Positions 24,540 through 34,125 of a stretch of DNA of 64,000 nt are shown piece by piece. This DNA is from Synechococcus sp. CB0101. Lineage in GTDB: Bacteria; Cyanobacteriota; Cyanobacteriia; PCC-6307; Cyanobiaceae. Each line of letters starts with the position of its first letter. Position 1 is the first letter of the stretch. The translations under genes and the position numbers were made by a program. The notes under the pieces were generated by a model. That model was given only the letters and a program-made list of their open reading frames with translations. It did not search any database and was not told the origin of the DNA. The stretch spans positions 2,266,554 through 2,330,553 of the forward strand of contig NZ_CP039373.1 of assembly GCF_000179235.2 (NCBI RefSeq), written 5' to 3'.

Positions 24540-26565
24540 CCAACACCATTACCGACAACAGACGGGAATATGGTGCCATACGTCTTCTGTTTGAACTGGT
24601 CAGGAGTGAGCCACTTCTTACCCCGACCAATCACCTGGCCAGACTCATCAGCAGTCCAGACCTGATACAAACCTTCCTTCTTTCCTTCGCCTTGGAGCAA
24701 CAGGCGGTAGCGGCCGCCATCCTTCACAGCAGCCGCAATATCCCAATGCGCTGAACTGTCATCGCTCAAAATAGAGCCGTCTTGGGCACGCAGTGGATTA
24801 ATGATGGGATCGGGACCATCTGACTTAAGCTCATAGAAACCGCCATAAGCATCGCGAGACAAAACATCTCCACCCACCGTGAACGTCACCTCCGCCACAG
24901 AGTAATCCTCACCATCTGACACTTGATAGAGGAATGAATCACGTCCCACAAATTCAGGGTCAGGAGTGTAGCGGAAGCTATTTCCACCAATCTTCTTAAG
25001 ACTACCATTCTCAGGCGCAGAGAAGTCTGTTACACGGAGACTTTGACCCTCCAGATCAAAGTCTCCAAGAAAACCAGGCTGAGAATCGACAGAGAATTTC
25101 ACGCGCTTCGCACCCGAGGCCACAGACACAAAATCATCTGCAAGCTGTGGCGCATCATTGACTGACTCGACTTCAAGAGTCACACTGATTGCGCCAGAGG
25201 ACGTAGGCGTCGAGTAACTCAAAACGAAAGAGTCAACCCCGTAAAAATCAGCAACTGGCACATAGTAAAGGCGGCCGTCTCTTCGCTCCAGACTCCCCAT
25301 AGATGGGAGAGTGACGGCATCAACCTGAACATCCGAACCATAAAGCTCAACAAGTCGCGCGTAGACTTCGACCACGCCATCTTCTTTAAGCCGTAAAGAT
25401 AATTCTTCGTCACCCACCTCAGCAAGAAGACGGTCAGGAGCTATTACATCAACACCATCTTTTTCTAGAGGATGAGTAAAATCATCACCCGAAAATACTG
25501 AAACGCTCCATCGCCATAAGCCCATGGATGCTCCCATGGATACTTTGGTTCGCCCGCATTAGGCTCATAGGCACCCTTAAACGCAAATTGGTCCTTGTCC
25601 TTTGCAGTCGCGAACAATTCACTTGCGAGAGGGCGACCGGCCTCCAAGGCAATTCTTATACCTTCAGCAAAAGCATAATTAATACTCTGCTCATACTGAT
25701 TGGTAGCAGCAATTCCATAGGCATAATCAGCGGAATCAATTGCTGATTCGCTCGCGGCAAGCATTCCGCCCGAAAAACATTGATTATAGACAAGAGTTGC
25801 ATACCCAGCACTCTCAATAACAGGGGCTACCCATTGAGCCAGCTGAGCATTACCAATAGCATCGCTCCCCCATCCATTCAGACGAGCCTGATTACCGACA
25901 TCTCTCCTACCAAAAAGCCATTTAGGGTTTATATCATTGTAAGCAATGAGATTACCCTGCCCCTCTCCAAAATCTCCATGGTCAAAAGTCCAGAAAAATA
26001 CGTGGTCGTTGCTATCAACACGACCCGCGACCTCAGTCAAAGCGCTTTGCAGCGCAGAGCCATTTGCAGAGAGAACAGAAGACCCCGACGCAAACGTCAT
26101 GTCCGACGAGGCGAAGTAAACAACTTGAGCTAGATAATCGCCATCATCTTTATCGCTAGCCTCGTATTGATAATCAATTTTCAACAACCCTCCAAGCCGC
26201 TTATTAAGGTCCGCAAAATTTTCCTCAAATCCTTCAGCTTCAGCACGAGAAAGCCTTGCATTGTTAGCAGTGGCCTTCTTAAACTCTAGCTGTTCATTAA
26301 AAATGCTCTCAGCAAGAAATGGATCAACACCAAGTCGAACAATTTCATCTATAGATCCAAACCCATAGGCTTGGTCGTGACGTGTATCCGATTCAGCATT
26401 GGCATAAAGAACAATAATGTTCTCTTGAGCTATACCATGCTGGTCACGCAAGACCTCGTAAAGACCCTTTAAAGAATTGTAGTAACGCGAAAAATTACGA
26501 CTTGGACTTATGCCACCCGCAAACAATACTGCATAATCTTCAGAAATGTTTTGCTCAGTCGCCAC
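24482..26565 (-). pseudogene. Caspase-like protein with cadherin-like domains, frameshifted as read
   Basis: Starting from GTG 26565, the first frame encodes a caspase/legumain-like domain: AVLFAGGISPSRNF at the start, the catalytic His in FWTFDHGDFGEG and the catalytic Cys in LVYNQCFSGGML. At the plus-strand A-run 25492-25495 the frame breaks; one more T on the coding strand would give QYFSGDDFTHP and join it to a second frame. That frame encodes two cadherin/VCBS-type beta domains (YVPVADFYGVDSFVLSY and YTPDPEFVGRDSFLYQVSDG) and a C-terminal region. The full product would be ~694 residues. It has no obvious N-terminal signal. Base composition is lower in GC than the core. Confidence 0.75.
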
Positions 26566-26649
26566 GGTTTCTAGTCAAGTGATCATCATCCTAAGTGTCG
26601 TCACCAGGAGTCCGTCAATAGAGGCGGGCATTGGGGATGAATCCGTAGC

Positions 26650-28140
26650 TCAAGGGGACGAAATCCACAACTGCCTCAATGACACCTGTTGAGGACCCAG
26701 TCTCTCCACTGACACCCCACAGCCTTTCTGACACGCCCACAACAGGCTGCGCCCTTCCAGCCCAGCCACCTCCAGGCCCACACGCCGGCTCCGGTTCAGC
26801 ACCACCTCCACCTGTTCCCCGCCCGGCGCCCCCCGCACCAGCCGCAGGCCCTGATCCCCGTCGGGGCCCTGCAACACCTCCACCGCAAGTTCGGCTGAGC
26901 GCAGCGCCGGCTGCTCCCGCCGCAACGCCGCCAGCGAGGCGATGAACGCCCGCAAATCCTGGGGCCAGGCCTGCGGATCGCCCCAGGGGAAGGCCTCCCG
27001 ACACTCCGGCTCCGCCCCACCGCTCAAGCCCGCCTCCGTGCCGTAGTACACGCACGGCACGCCCGGCAACACAAACAGCAGCACCAGCGCCAGCTTCAGC
27101 GCGTCCACATCGCCCTGGAGCATGTGCAGCGCCCGTGGCACATCGTGGCTGTCGAGCAGGTTCAGCTGGGCCTGATTCACCTCCGGCCGATACCAGCTCA
27201 AGGTTTCAAGAAGCACCTCCTTCCAGCGCTCACCGCTGAGGCAGCCGTAGGGAATTGCCTCACGGGCATGGCCCTGCTGCAGCCGGCCATCGGCCACCCA
27301 ACCCAAACAACTCCAGGCCACCCGGTAATTCATCACCCCATCGAAGTGCTCGCCCCCCAACCAGGCGCGCGCATCGCCCCAGATCTCACCCACGATCCAG
27401 GCCTCAGGATTGGCCTCCCGCACAACGCGGCGAAACTCCACCCAGAAGCTCGGCTCAACCTCATCGGGCACATCCAGGCGCCAGCCATCGATACCCCGCT
27501 CGATCCAGTGGCGCCCCACCGCCAGCAGGTGCTCCCGCACCTGCTGATTGGCGTGGTTGAACTTCGGCAGCGCCGGATCACACCACCAGCTGTGATAACC
27601 GCAGGGTTCACCCGGCTCTGGATAGGGCTTGAGGGGCCAGTGCTCGGTGATGAACCAGTCGACATAGGGCGAGGCCGGGCCGTTCTCCAGCAGATGGTGA
27701 AACGCCCAGAAGCCCCTGCCGCAGTGGTTAAACACACCATCGAGGATCAATCGCATCCCCCGCCGCTTCAGCTCCGCTACCAGCGCATCAAAGGCTTGAT
27801 CACCGCCTAGTAAGGGATCTACCTGGAAGTAGTCGTAGGCGTGATAACGGTGATTGGCCGCCGAACTGAAGATCGGGGTGAGATAGAGGCAGGTGATGCC
27901 CAGCGCCTGCAGATGGTCGAGCCCCTCGATCACGCCATAGAGGTCTCCACCCTGAAACCCGGTGGGCGTGGGTGGATCGCCCCAGGGCTGCAGAGCCAAA
28001 CCCTGCTGCGCCGCCACGCGGCCGCTGCGGCGAAAGCGATCGGGAAAGATCTGAGCCACCACCGCCTCGGCCACCCAGGCGGGCGGACGGGTGAAGGCAG
28101 AGCGGAGATCCGAACTCACGGCCACTCCAGCCCTCTCCAT
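26650..28140 (-). CDS. GH13 family alpha-amylase/cyclomaltodextrinase-like hydrolase
   Basis: 496 residues. A (beta/alpha)8 GH13 enzyme: YLTPIFSSAANHRYHAYDYF, LILDGVFNHCG (region I), GWRLDVPDEV with the catalytic Asp, IVGEIWGDAR with the catalytic Glu, and LLDSHDVPRAL with the third acidic residue. A beta domain follows. It lacks a signal peptide, so it should cleave maltodextrins or glycogen fragments in the cytoplasm; the YHAYDYF/VFNH blocks are like neopullulanases. ATG 28140 is chosen because upstream residues do not look like protein. Confidence 0.9.
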   Translation of the reverse strand: MERAGVAVSSDLRSAFTRPPAWVAEAVVAQIFPDRFRRSGRVAAQQGLALQPWGDPPTPTGFQGGDLYGVIEGLDHLQALGITCLYLTPIFSSAANHRYHAYDYFQVDPLLGGDQAFDALVAELKRRGMRLILDGVFNHCGRGFWAFHHLLENGPASPYVDWFITEHWPLKPYPEPGEPCGYHSWWCDPALPKFNHANQQVREHLLAVGRHWIERGIDGWRLDVPDEVEPSFWVEFRRVVREANPEAWIVGEIWGDARAWLGGEHFDGVMNYRVAWSCLGWVADGRLQQGHAREAIPYGCLSGERWKEVLLETLSWYRPEVNQAQLNLLDSHDVPRALHMLQGDVDALKLALVLLFVLPGVPCVYYGTEAGLSGGAEPECREAFPWGDPQAWPQDLRAFIASLAALRREQPALRSAELAVEVLQGPDGDQGLRLVRGAPGGEQVEVVLNRSRRVGLEVAGLEGRSLLWACQKGCGVSVERLGPQQVSLRQLWISSP

Positions 28141-28173
28141 AGGGTGACGCACCACCTTGCTCCCCGCAGCCCG

Positions 28174-28464
28174 ATGGCCGCCTCCAGCGATGGCACCCCC
28201 AACGCCGCCGACCTGGCGCGCTACCTCGAGCAGCGCGGTGAGCTGAGCAAACCCTGGATGCTGCAACTGCTACGGCTCACCAAGCTCAAGGAATCTCGCG
28301 ATTCGATGGATCCCCAGGAGTACATGGATGCCCTTCAGGAAGCCCATGCCGATCTGATGCGCCTAGGTGAGTTCTGGAAAGGCCGCGAACAAGAGGTGTT
28401 CAGCGGCCGCTACGCCCCTTCCACGGTGGTGGAACCTCTGCCCGGATCCCCCGAAGATCGATGA
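28174..28464 (+). CDS. Conserved cyanobacterial hypothetical protein
   Basis: 96 residues, soluble and helical: LARYLEQRGELSKPWMLQLL, MDPQEYMDALQEAHADLMRLGEFWKGREQEVF. This looks like a small protein I associate with picocyanobacterial genomes, but no function is known to me. It is divergent from the amylase gene (33 bp apart) and overlaps the next membrane-protein gene by ATGA. Confidence 0.7.
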   Translation: MAASSDGTPNAADLARYLEQRGELSKPWMLQLLRLTKLKESRDSMDPQEYMDALQEAHADLMRLGEFWKGREQEVFSGRYAPSTVVEPLPGSPEDR

Positions 28465-29000
28465 CCAGCAGCGGCGAGCAGTCCACCGCCACAGTCGCCA
28501 TCTTCCCGATGGCTCCGCTGATCCGCTTCACCCTGATCAGCCTCTATCTAGCGCTGGTGCTGCCACTGCCCGTGCTGGCTCCGCCGGAGCTCCAGGGCTG
28601 GCTCTGGGCTGCGTTGCCGCTTGGGCTAGTGCTGATCCTGGCGCTGGTGAGCGAACAGGTGGAACTCAGCGACATCGGGATCCGCGTCGGCCATCCGGCT
28701 TGGTGCCGTTGGTGGCTGCGTCGCGGCTGGCATCTGCAGTGGGAGGCGATCACCGGGCTCACCCCAGTGAACACCAGCCAGGGAGGCAAAGTTTTTTACG
28801 TGCGAACACAAGAAGGATCGGCCTATCTGCTCCCTCAGCGGGTACAAGCCTTTGACGGCTTTCTGAGCCGCTTCAGCCAATACACGGGGCTCAACACCAG
28901 CTCCATCGGCCGGATCAGCCCACCATGGACGTATCAACTGCTGGCCAGCATCTGTGGTGTGATGCTGGGATCTGAAATAACTTGGCTACTGATACGCTAA
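28461..29000 (+). CDS. Small membrane protein with PH-like domain
   Basis: 179 residues. Two adjacent hydrophobic segments (about residues 20-65) are followed by a domain with the pattern of a bacterial PH-like fold (VELSDIGIRV, WHLQWEAITGLTPV, GKVFYVRTQEGSAYLLPQRV) and a final hydrophobic helix. The PH-like reading is an inference from the strand pattern. Coupled to 28174-28464 by an ATGA overlap. Confidence 0.65.
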   Translation: MTSSGEQSTATVAIFPMAPLIRFTLISLYLALVLPLPVLAPPELQGWLWAALPLGLVLILALVSEQVELSDIGIRVGHPAWCRWWLRRGWHLQWEAITGLTPVNTSQGGKVFYVRTQEGSAYLLPQRVQAFDGFLSRFSQYTGLNTSSIGRISPPWTYQLLASICGVMLGSEITWLLIR

Positions 29001-29021
29001 CGTTCTGATCAAGCAATCTAA

Positions 29022-29507
29022 ATGTCGACGAGAGGCCAATTTCCAGCACAGTTCAGCCTCTCAAAACGATTTGTCCCCTCCGATACACCCCGCGATGTGC
29101 TCTGGTGTGGAACAGACCTCACCCTTGGTATTCGCACCCAAGAAGTACGAAACTGTTGGGCGTGTCCCAGCATCAACGCATTCGAATCAAGCCTGATTCG
29201 CCTTGGCCTAGCCGATCGAAGCATTCATAGCAGCGAATGGAGCCTTATCACCCTTCACGCCAATGATTTCACGGGAGGCTTCAAGATCGGGCCAGAATCG
29301 AGAGATAGATCTCGATATCAAATAAAGGGAGAGGGTCTCTTCAGCGGATCCGGCACCTATTGCGTTCAATACTTTTCGACGGCGTTGATAGCGCCATTCA
29401 CCTCACCATACCAGCCTAGGCCTGAACGAAAGGAACAAGGAACAGAATACCTGCCCAACCGGCTGGCCCCAAAACCAACCATCACCACTTCGAAGGTCGA
29501 GCAATGA
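29022..29507 (+). CDS. Doubtful hypothetical protein
   Basis: 161 residues with no recognised domain or signal. It starts 22 bp behind the membrane-protein gene and overlaps the next ORF by ATGA. Amino-acid composition is acceptable (three Cys, aromatic residues spread out), but nothing else supports it. It may be part of a decayed calcium-binding or repeat protein, as the next short ORF suggests. Confidence 0.3.
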   Translation: MSTRGQFPAQFSLSKRFVPSDTPRDVLWCGTDLTLGIRTQEVRNCWACPSINAFESSLIRLGLADRSIHSSEWSLITLHANDFTGGFKIGPESRDRSRYQIKGEGLFSGSGTYCVQYFSTALIAPFTSPYQPRPERKEQGTEYLPNRLAPKPTITTSKVEQ

Positions 29508-29689
29508 TCACGGATTTCACCAGCCAAGAGCGCATCATCCTACGTGGCTTTGATCCTGAAGATGTCAAGATCACACAACACTCCAGCTCAAGCGGAGGGC
29601 TGTCGATCAGGAATCAGGATTTCTGGATTGACCTTCGCAGCAGTGCGGTCAATCGAAATGAACCAATCCATCTAATCGCATTCAACTAA
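29504..29689 (+). CDS. Short ORF resembling the C-terminus of an RTX/hemolysin-type protein
   Basis: 61 residues. ITDFTSQERIILRGFDPEDVKI is like the conserved end of calcium-binding RTX-type proteins (I-x-D-F-x-x-x-D-x-I-x-L), with the final strand WIDLRSSAVN. No GGXGXD repeats are present. It is probably a fragment, or a small protein exported by the ABC transporter just downstream; the latter is speculative. Confidence 0.35.
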   Translation: MITDFTSQERIILRGFDPEDVKITQHSSSSGGLSIRNQDFWIDLRSSAVNRNEPIHLIAFN

Positions 29690-29704
29690 ACACAACCTCT
29701 AATC

Positions 29705-31660
29705 ATGTTACGCAGCATTCAGAATCTCGGCAGGCTGATCGCGCCCTTCTTCACAGGCTCAGCAAACAAACGCTCGATCGCCATCATCGCCATTTATCTG
29801 ATCCTTGCCTTCCTGATAGCTCTCGGGCTCGCCATGGCTGGGATTTTGGCAGTTCAGGCACTCATCAGCTGGCTCGTTCCTCAGAGCATCGCCACCAGCG
29901 CCTTCGCTGAAATCAGCAGCTTCACGCAGTGGCTGCGGCAAAGCCATATGGATGCACTCACCGCTTCGCTGGCCGGGGCTGCTGCTGTAGCGCTAGCAGC
30001 TGCAAGCCGCTCACTACAACGCCCCCAGAAAACGGCCTGGCTCTATGTAATTGGCAGTTTCACTCTGCTACTGCTATTGAATGCAATGCTTGTTGACTTC
30101 TCCTATCTTGCCAATCACCTAACCAATGCCTTTACCTCTCGCAATGAAAGCCAGGCCAAAAACATCCTAATCGGACTAGCCCTCATCCTTGGCGGGCTAG
30201 TCCCTGTTTTCTATAGCAGCACACTCGTCTCTCGCAATCTAGCAAACTTCTGGCGATCAGTCTCCAGCCAACAATACATTAACAACTACCTTCGCAACAA
30301 CAGTTTCTTCCGCATCAGCTCGGCAAGCAATACAGCCGATAGGCAAATCGACAACCCAGACCAACGCATCACCCAAGACACCGACGAGTTCACCCAAGAA
30401 GCCACTTATCTCTTTTTCGAATTAGTTCGCAGTTTCATCTCAACCGCAAGTTTTTCACTGGTTTTATGGTCAATCAACCCTGTAGCCTTTGGAATCGTGA
30501 TCGTGTATGCATTAACAGGAACAGCTATTGGAGCGGGCATCGGCAGGAAGCTTTTCAAGCTCAATTACAAACAGCTAGAACTCAATGCAGACTTTCGCTA
30601 CGCAGTCATTCAGGTACGCGACAATGCTGAATCCATCGCCTTCTACCGCGGCGAAAGCGCTGAACGCACCCGGATGACAGCTGCCCTCGACAGCGCTATT
30701 AACAATAAGTATAAACTCATCAAGAACGTCTCCGCTTTTGGCGCTTATCAAGCCACCTACGCCAATCTTCAGATTTTTGTACCCTACATCCTACTCTGGA
30801 CGACTTACTTCAACGGAGATGTGGAATTTGGAGCGATCAGCCAAACAGCCATAGCCTTCTCATCTGTGATGGGGACCTTTAGCTTCCTGGTTGATAATTT
30901 CACCTCCCTAGCAACTCTATCGTCTAACGCTGTTCGACTAGAGGAGCTCTCTGAGGCACTCATCCCGACCGCGCAAATTCAAGGTCCAGGCTCCCAGAGT
31001 TCGGACGCCGTAATCGACGTAAAGAAAGCCTGTCTTCATGTTCCGCACACTGATCGGCTCCTGATCAAAGACCTCACCCTCAACGTGAGCCCTCACGATC
31101 GCATTTTGCTCGTGGGCTCCTCAGGCACCGGCAAAACCTCACTCCTCCGCATGCTCAGCGGGCTTTGGCATCCATCCGCCGGCTCAAGCCACAGCAAAGG
31201 CCTGGATGACGGTGTAATCTTCGTTCCACAAAAGCCCTATCTATTTCGCTGCAGCCTTAAGGAACTGCTCTTCTACCCCCACACCCCACGGGCCATCAGC
31301 ACCGAGCAGATTGCAGCCACACTCAAGGCTGCGAACCTACCCAACCTGCTCCAGCAACATCCCGATCCCGATGAGGTTGTGGAATGGCAAAAAGTGCTCT
31401 CCGTTGGCGAGCAACAGCGCATTGCCTTTGCACGGGTAATGCTGAGCCAAGCGAGCTTCGCACTCCTCGATGAGGCCACCAGCGCCCTCGACACCGCCAA
31501 TGAGCGAGCCGCCTACCAGCAGCTGCAGCAATCAGGCATGGGATACATCAGCGTTGGCCACCGGCCGTCCCTGCTCGAGCATCACAGCAAAGTGCTCGAG
31601 CTTCAAGCCGGTGGACACTGGCGACTGATCGAGGCTGATCAGTATGCCTTCGCCAGTTGA
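29705..31660 (+). CDS. SbmA/BacA-like ABC transporter, fused permease and ATPase
   Basis: 651 residues. Six or more membrane helices in the first ~400 residues with the ABC_membrane_2 pattern (SFSLVLWSINPVAFG, EFRYAVIQVRDNAESIAFYRGE-type EAA-like loop), then an ATPase domain: Walker A VGSSGTGKTSLLR, signature LSVGEQQRIAFARV, Walker B FALLDEATSALD, and switch His in YISVGHRPSLL. The family includes peroxisomal ABCD proteins and bacterial YddA/BacA; cyanobacterial members are mostly of unknown substrate (vitamin B12 or peptides in relatives). GC is lower than in the core genes. Confidence 0.85.
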   Translation: MLRSIQNLGRLIAPFFTGSANKRSIAIIAIYLILAFLIALGLAMAGILAVQALISWLVPQSIATSAFAEISSFTQWLRQSHMDALTASLAGAAAVALAAASRSLQRPQKTAWLYVIGSFTLLLLLNAMLVDFSYLANHLTNAFTSRNESQAKNILIGLALILGGLVPVFYSSTLVSRNLANFWRSVSSQQYINNYLRNNSFFRISSASNTADRQIDNPDQRITQDTDEFTQEATYLFFELVRSFISTASFSLVLWSINPVAFGIVIVYALTGTAIGAGIGRKLFKLNYKQLELNADFRYAVIQVRDNAESIAFYRGESAERTRMTAALDSAINNKYKLIKNVSAFGAYQATYANLQIFVPYILLWTTYFNGDVEFGAISQTAIAFSSVMGTFSFLVDNFTSLATLSSNAVRLEELSEALIPTAQIQGPGSQSSDAVIDVKKACLHVPHTDRLLIKDLTLNVSPHDRILLVGSSGTGKTSLLRMLSGLWHPSAGSSHSKGLDDGVIFVPQKPYLFRCSLKELLFYPHTPRAISTEQIAATLKAANLPNLLQQHPDPDEVVEWQKVLSVGEQQRIAFARVMLSQASFALLDEATSALDTANERAAYQQLQQSGMGYISVGHRPSLLEHHSKVLELQAGGHWRLIEADQYAFAS

Positions 31661-31674
31661 ATCAAAGGCGCAGC

Positions 31675-32325
31675 TCAACTCCCATAGGCCACCTCACAAG
31701 CCGCGTTCAACAGCTGCGCCTCGGAGAGATTGTTCGGTGCATAGCCGTTCAGTTCACCATCACGGCAATCGGCATCCATCTGGTAGGTGACACCACCGCG
31801 GCTCACCAGAAAACGAATGCCGTTGTCGGTTTCAGCTTGTACCGAACGGTAATTCAGCTGATAGGAGCTATCGGGCACCACGATCGTGGGTGCTTGCGTG
31901 CGTTGGGCACTGGTGATCGCCGCAGCGATGATCGAGCCCGCCGCAAGGGCGCCGTAATCCCACGCGGCTGATCGCGACCCCCACCAGCCCCAGCCGCGGT
32001 AGGTGGAGCTGTTGTACCAACCCCGGCGGGTATTGCGGTACGAGGAGGGCGCCCAGGTGCGTGGATCACAACCCAGCCCGTTGCAGGGGCGATTCCAATG
32101 GTTGTAGCGCTGCACCGGGCTCCAATACTGCTGCTTCCAGCGATTGGGATTGCGACGCCAATAGTCGGGATGTTTGAAGGACGACGTCGACTTGGTACGA
32201 CTCGACTGGCTGTTACGCCTTTTGTTGGTGTTGTTCTTCTGTTTCGACAGGCCAGGCTCTACAGCCTGTAGGGCCATCACGGCCACCACACACGCCAGCA
32301 GACCACGGCGCAACAGCAATGGCAT
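31675..32325 (-). CDS. Secreted Asn/Trp/Arg-rich protein, intact paralog of 8295-9043
   Basis: 216 residues. A signal peptide (LLLRRGLLACVVAVMALQAVEP) leads to a Lys/Asn/Ser-rich stretch, an Arg/Trp/Tyr/Asn-rich region (YWRRNPNRWKQQYW), a hydrophobic helix (YGALAAGSIIAAAITSA) and the C-terminal domain VPDSSYQLNYRSVQ ... ADCRDGELNGYAPNNLSEAQLLNAACEVAYGS (pattern). This domain has two conserved Cys and is shared with the frameshifted gene at 8295-9043. Function unknown; membrane-anchored in the envelope. Confidence 0.75.
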   Translation of the reverse strand: MPLLLRRGLLACVVAVMALQAVEPGLSKQKNNTNKRRNSQSSRTKSTSSFKHPDYWRRNPNRWKQQYWSPVQRYNHWNRPCNGLGCDPRTWAPSSYRNTRRGWYNSSTYRGWGWWGSRSAAWDYGALAAGSIIAAAITSAQRTQAPTIVVPDSSYQLNYRSVQAETDNGIRFLVSRGGVTYQMDADCRDGELNGYAPNNLSEAQLLNAACEVAYGS

Positions 32326-32356
32326 CCTTCACCTTGAGCTCATTCAATGATGCCTG

Positions 32357-33139
32357 CTAAGGCGCAATGGGCGTCATCGTGCGGGATGATTCGGCACCAG
32401 CGGTTTCCGCCGGAATCGTGTCGAGGCTGAAGCGATAGCCCTGCTGCCGCACCGTTTCAATTCCGCCGCCTTCGCCGAGGCCCGCCTGTTCGAGCTTGCG
32501 CCGCAACGTGAGCACCTGGGTATCCACCGAGCGGGGCCCGCCGCTGAACGGCGGCCAGGCCATGCGCAACAGCTCGCTGCGGTTGCGCACCACCCCTGGC
32601 GGCATCAACAACGCACACAGGAGAGCAAATTCCCTGGGGCTCAGCTCCACCGGCTGATCGCGCAGCGTCACCTGGCGCAGCAGCAAATGCACCTCCAGCG
32701 GACCCACACACACCCGCTCCTGCAGGCCGCTGCGGCTGCGGCGCAGCAACGAACGGCTGCGGGCTGCCAATTCCTCCAGGCCGAAGGGCTTGCGCAACAC
32801 CTCATCGGCGCCGGCGTCGAGCAACGCCACCACAGGCTCCGAGCCCGAGCGCGCCGTGAGCACCATCACCGGGCAGCGCAACTGCGCCGCCAGCTTCAGG
32901 GCGGTGGTTTCCTCCAGCAGCTCCGCGGCCACCAACAGATCCGGGGTGAGGTCGTCGCACAGGGCCACGGCCTCGGCGGCGCTGGCCACAGCGGCGGCTA
33001 GATAGCCGTCCTGGCGGAGGCGTTGGGCCAAGACGGTGCGCAACGTGGGGTGGGGATCAACCACCAACACACGTTTCAGGGTTGTTTCAGCCCCATTGGG
33101 TGTGGAGCCGGCAGCGGAGGAATCCACCTGGTTCTCCAT
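32357..33139 (-). CDS. OmpR-type response regulator with degenerate receiver
   Basis: 260 residues. Receiver domain from residue ~22: VLVVDPHPTLRTVLAQRL keeps only one of the two acidic residues (Asp28-Pro); the phospho-acceptor position in PDLLVAAELL is Ala72 instead of Asp; the Thr (VLTAR) and Lys117 (LRKPFG) are kept. The C-terminal winged-helix DNA-binding domain (PVELSPREFALLCALLM, RSVDTQVLTLRRKLEQ, TVRQQGYRF) is complete. It therefore should bind DNA without classical phosphorylation. No kinase gene is adjacent. A short acidic and Ser-rich tail extends each end. Confidence 0.85.
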   Translation of the reverse strand: MENQVDSSAAGSTPNGAETTLKRVLVVDPHPTLRTVLAQRLRQDGYLAAAVASAAEAVALCDDLTPDLLVAAELLEETTALKLAAQLRCPVMVLTARSGSEPVVALLDAGADEVLRKPFGLEELAARSRSLLRRSRSGLQERVCVGPLEVHLLLRQVTLRDQPVELSPREFALLCALLMPPGVVRNRSELLRMAWPPFSGGPRSVDTQVLTLRRKLEQAGLGEGGGIETVRQQGYRFSLDTIPAETAGAESSRTMTPIAP

Positions 33140-33220
33140 GATTCTGCCTACGCTATCCCTGTTTTCCTGGCCAGAGTGGTATCAGGCGATGCCTTGCCAG
33201 CTGTCCCAACCGGTCCGCTC

Positions 33221-33487
33221 ATGACCGCCCTGCAACACCCCGACGCGATCCGCCACTTCCAATCCCTCTGTGATGCCTGCCAGTCGCTGGCCAGCCGCTA
33301 TCACAGCCCGGCCGAGCTGCGCCTTTACGCAGACGGCTATCTGCATGCCCTGCGCAAAACGGCGGTGCTGGATGCCCTCACCCAGCGGCGCCTGGAGGAG
33401 CTGGTGGATCGCTGGATCATGGATCCCTCGAGCTTCATCGGCCCGGGTGATGACATGAGCACCCTCTACGAAACGGGCCGGAACTGA
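33221..33487 (+). CDS. Small conserved cyanobacterial protein (DUF6761-like)
   Basis: 88 residues. The sequence IRHFQSLCDACQSLASRYHSPAELRLYADGYLHALR and RRLEELVDRWIMDPSSF matches a small all-helical family found across cyanobacteria (I believe DUF6761). Function unknown. The start at 33221 matches the family's N-terminus. It is divergent from the response-regulator gene and convergent with grxD. Confidence 0.7.
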   Translation: MTALQHPDAIRHFQSLCDACQSLASRYHSPAELRLYADGYLHALRKTAVLDALTQRRLEELVDRWIMDPSSFIGPGDDMSTLYETGRN

Positions 33488-33515
33488 TCCGGCCCCCGAG
33501 CGCGTCCGGCGCTGA

Positions 33516-33836
33516 TCAGGCCAGCGCCACCGCCAGCTTTTCGCGCAGTTCGCCGGAGTTGTACATCTCGATCAGAATGTCGGATCCGCCGATGAACTCG
33601 CCGTTCACGTACACCTGGGGAATGGTGGGCCAATCGGAGAACTCCTTGATGCCCTGACGAATCTCCATATCGGAGAGCACGTCGAAGGTTTCGAAGGCCA
33701 CCCCCAGGGAGTTGAGGATCTGCACCACGTTGTTGCTGAAGCCGCACTGGGGCATCAACTTGCTGCCCTTCATGAACACAAACACGGGGCTGCTGCCCAC
33801 CAGTTGTTCGATGCGTTGCTGGGTGGAGGCGTCCAT
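33516..33836 (-). CDS. grxD: Monothiol glutaredoxin, Grx4 type
   Basis: 106 residues. The CGFS active site (MPQCGFSNNVVQIL), the WPTIPQVYVNGEFIGG glutathione-binding block and GGSDILIEMYNSGEL are all present. CGFS glutaredoxins bind a [2Fe-2S] cluster with glutathione and carry it to client proteins, often with BolA. The BolA gene lies directly upstream with 3 bp spacing, so the pair is made together. Confidence 0.95.
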   Translation of the reverse strand: MDASTQQRIEQLVGSSPVFVFMKGSKLMPQCGFSNNVVQILNSLGVAFETFDVLSDMEIRQGIKEFSDWPTIPQVYVNGEFIGGSDILIEMYNSGELREKLAVALA

Positions 33837-33839
33837 GGT

Positions 33840-34076
33840 TCAGGCGGTGGGGGTGGAGGTCTGCAGGGCCAGGGCGTGAATGGCCTCACTGGCCAGCTCG
33901 CTGCGCAGGGCGCCGTACACGAGCTGGTGCTGCTTCACGCGGCTCAGGCCGTCGAAAGCGGTGGAGACCACCGTCACCTGCAGGTGATCGCCGCCGCCGG
34001 TGAGGTCTTCCACCTCAACACGGGCATCCGGCAGCGCCTGGGTGATGGCAGCTCGCACCTGGTCGGGATGGACCAT
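33840..34076 (-). CDS. BolA family protein
   Basis: 78 residues with the BolA alpha/beta fold: [22 protein letters not shown] and the conserved His-containing segment [17 protein letters not shown], ending [10 protein letters not shown]. BolA proteins form [2Fe-2S]-bridged heterodimers with CGFS glutaredoxins through the invariant His and are involved in iron homeostasis. Start ATG 34076; the longer open frame upstream is not conserved-looking. Confidence 0.93.
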   Translation of the reverse strand: MVHPDQVRAAITQALPDARVEVEDLTGGGDHLQVTVVSTAFDGLSRVKQHQLVYGALRSELASEAIHALALQTSTPTA

Positions 34077-34125
34077 GAACTGGAGAGTCGCGAAGCGGGC
34101 TACCGAGCGAATGTAGGCGCGGCCC

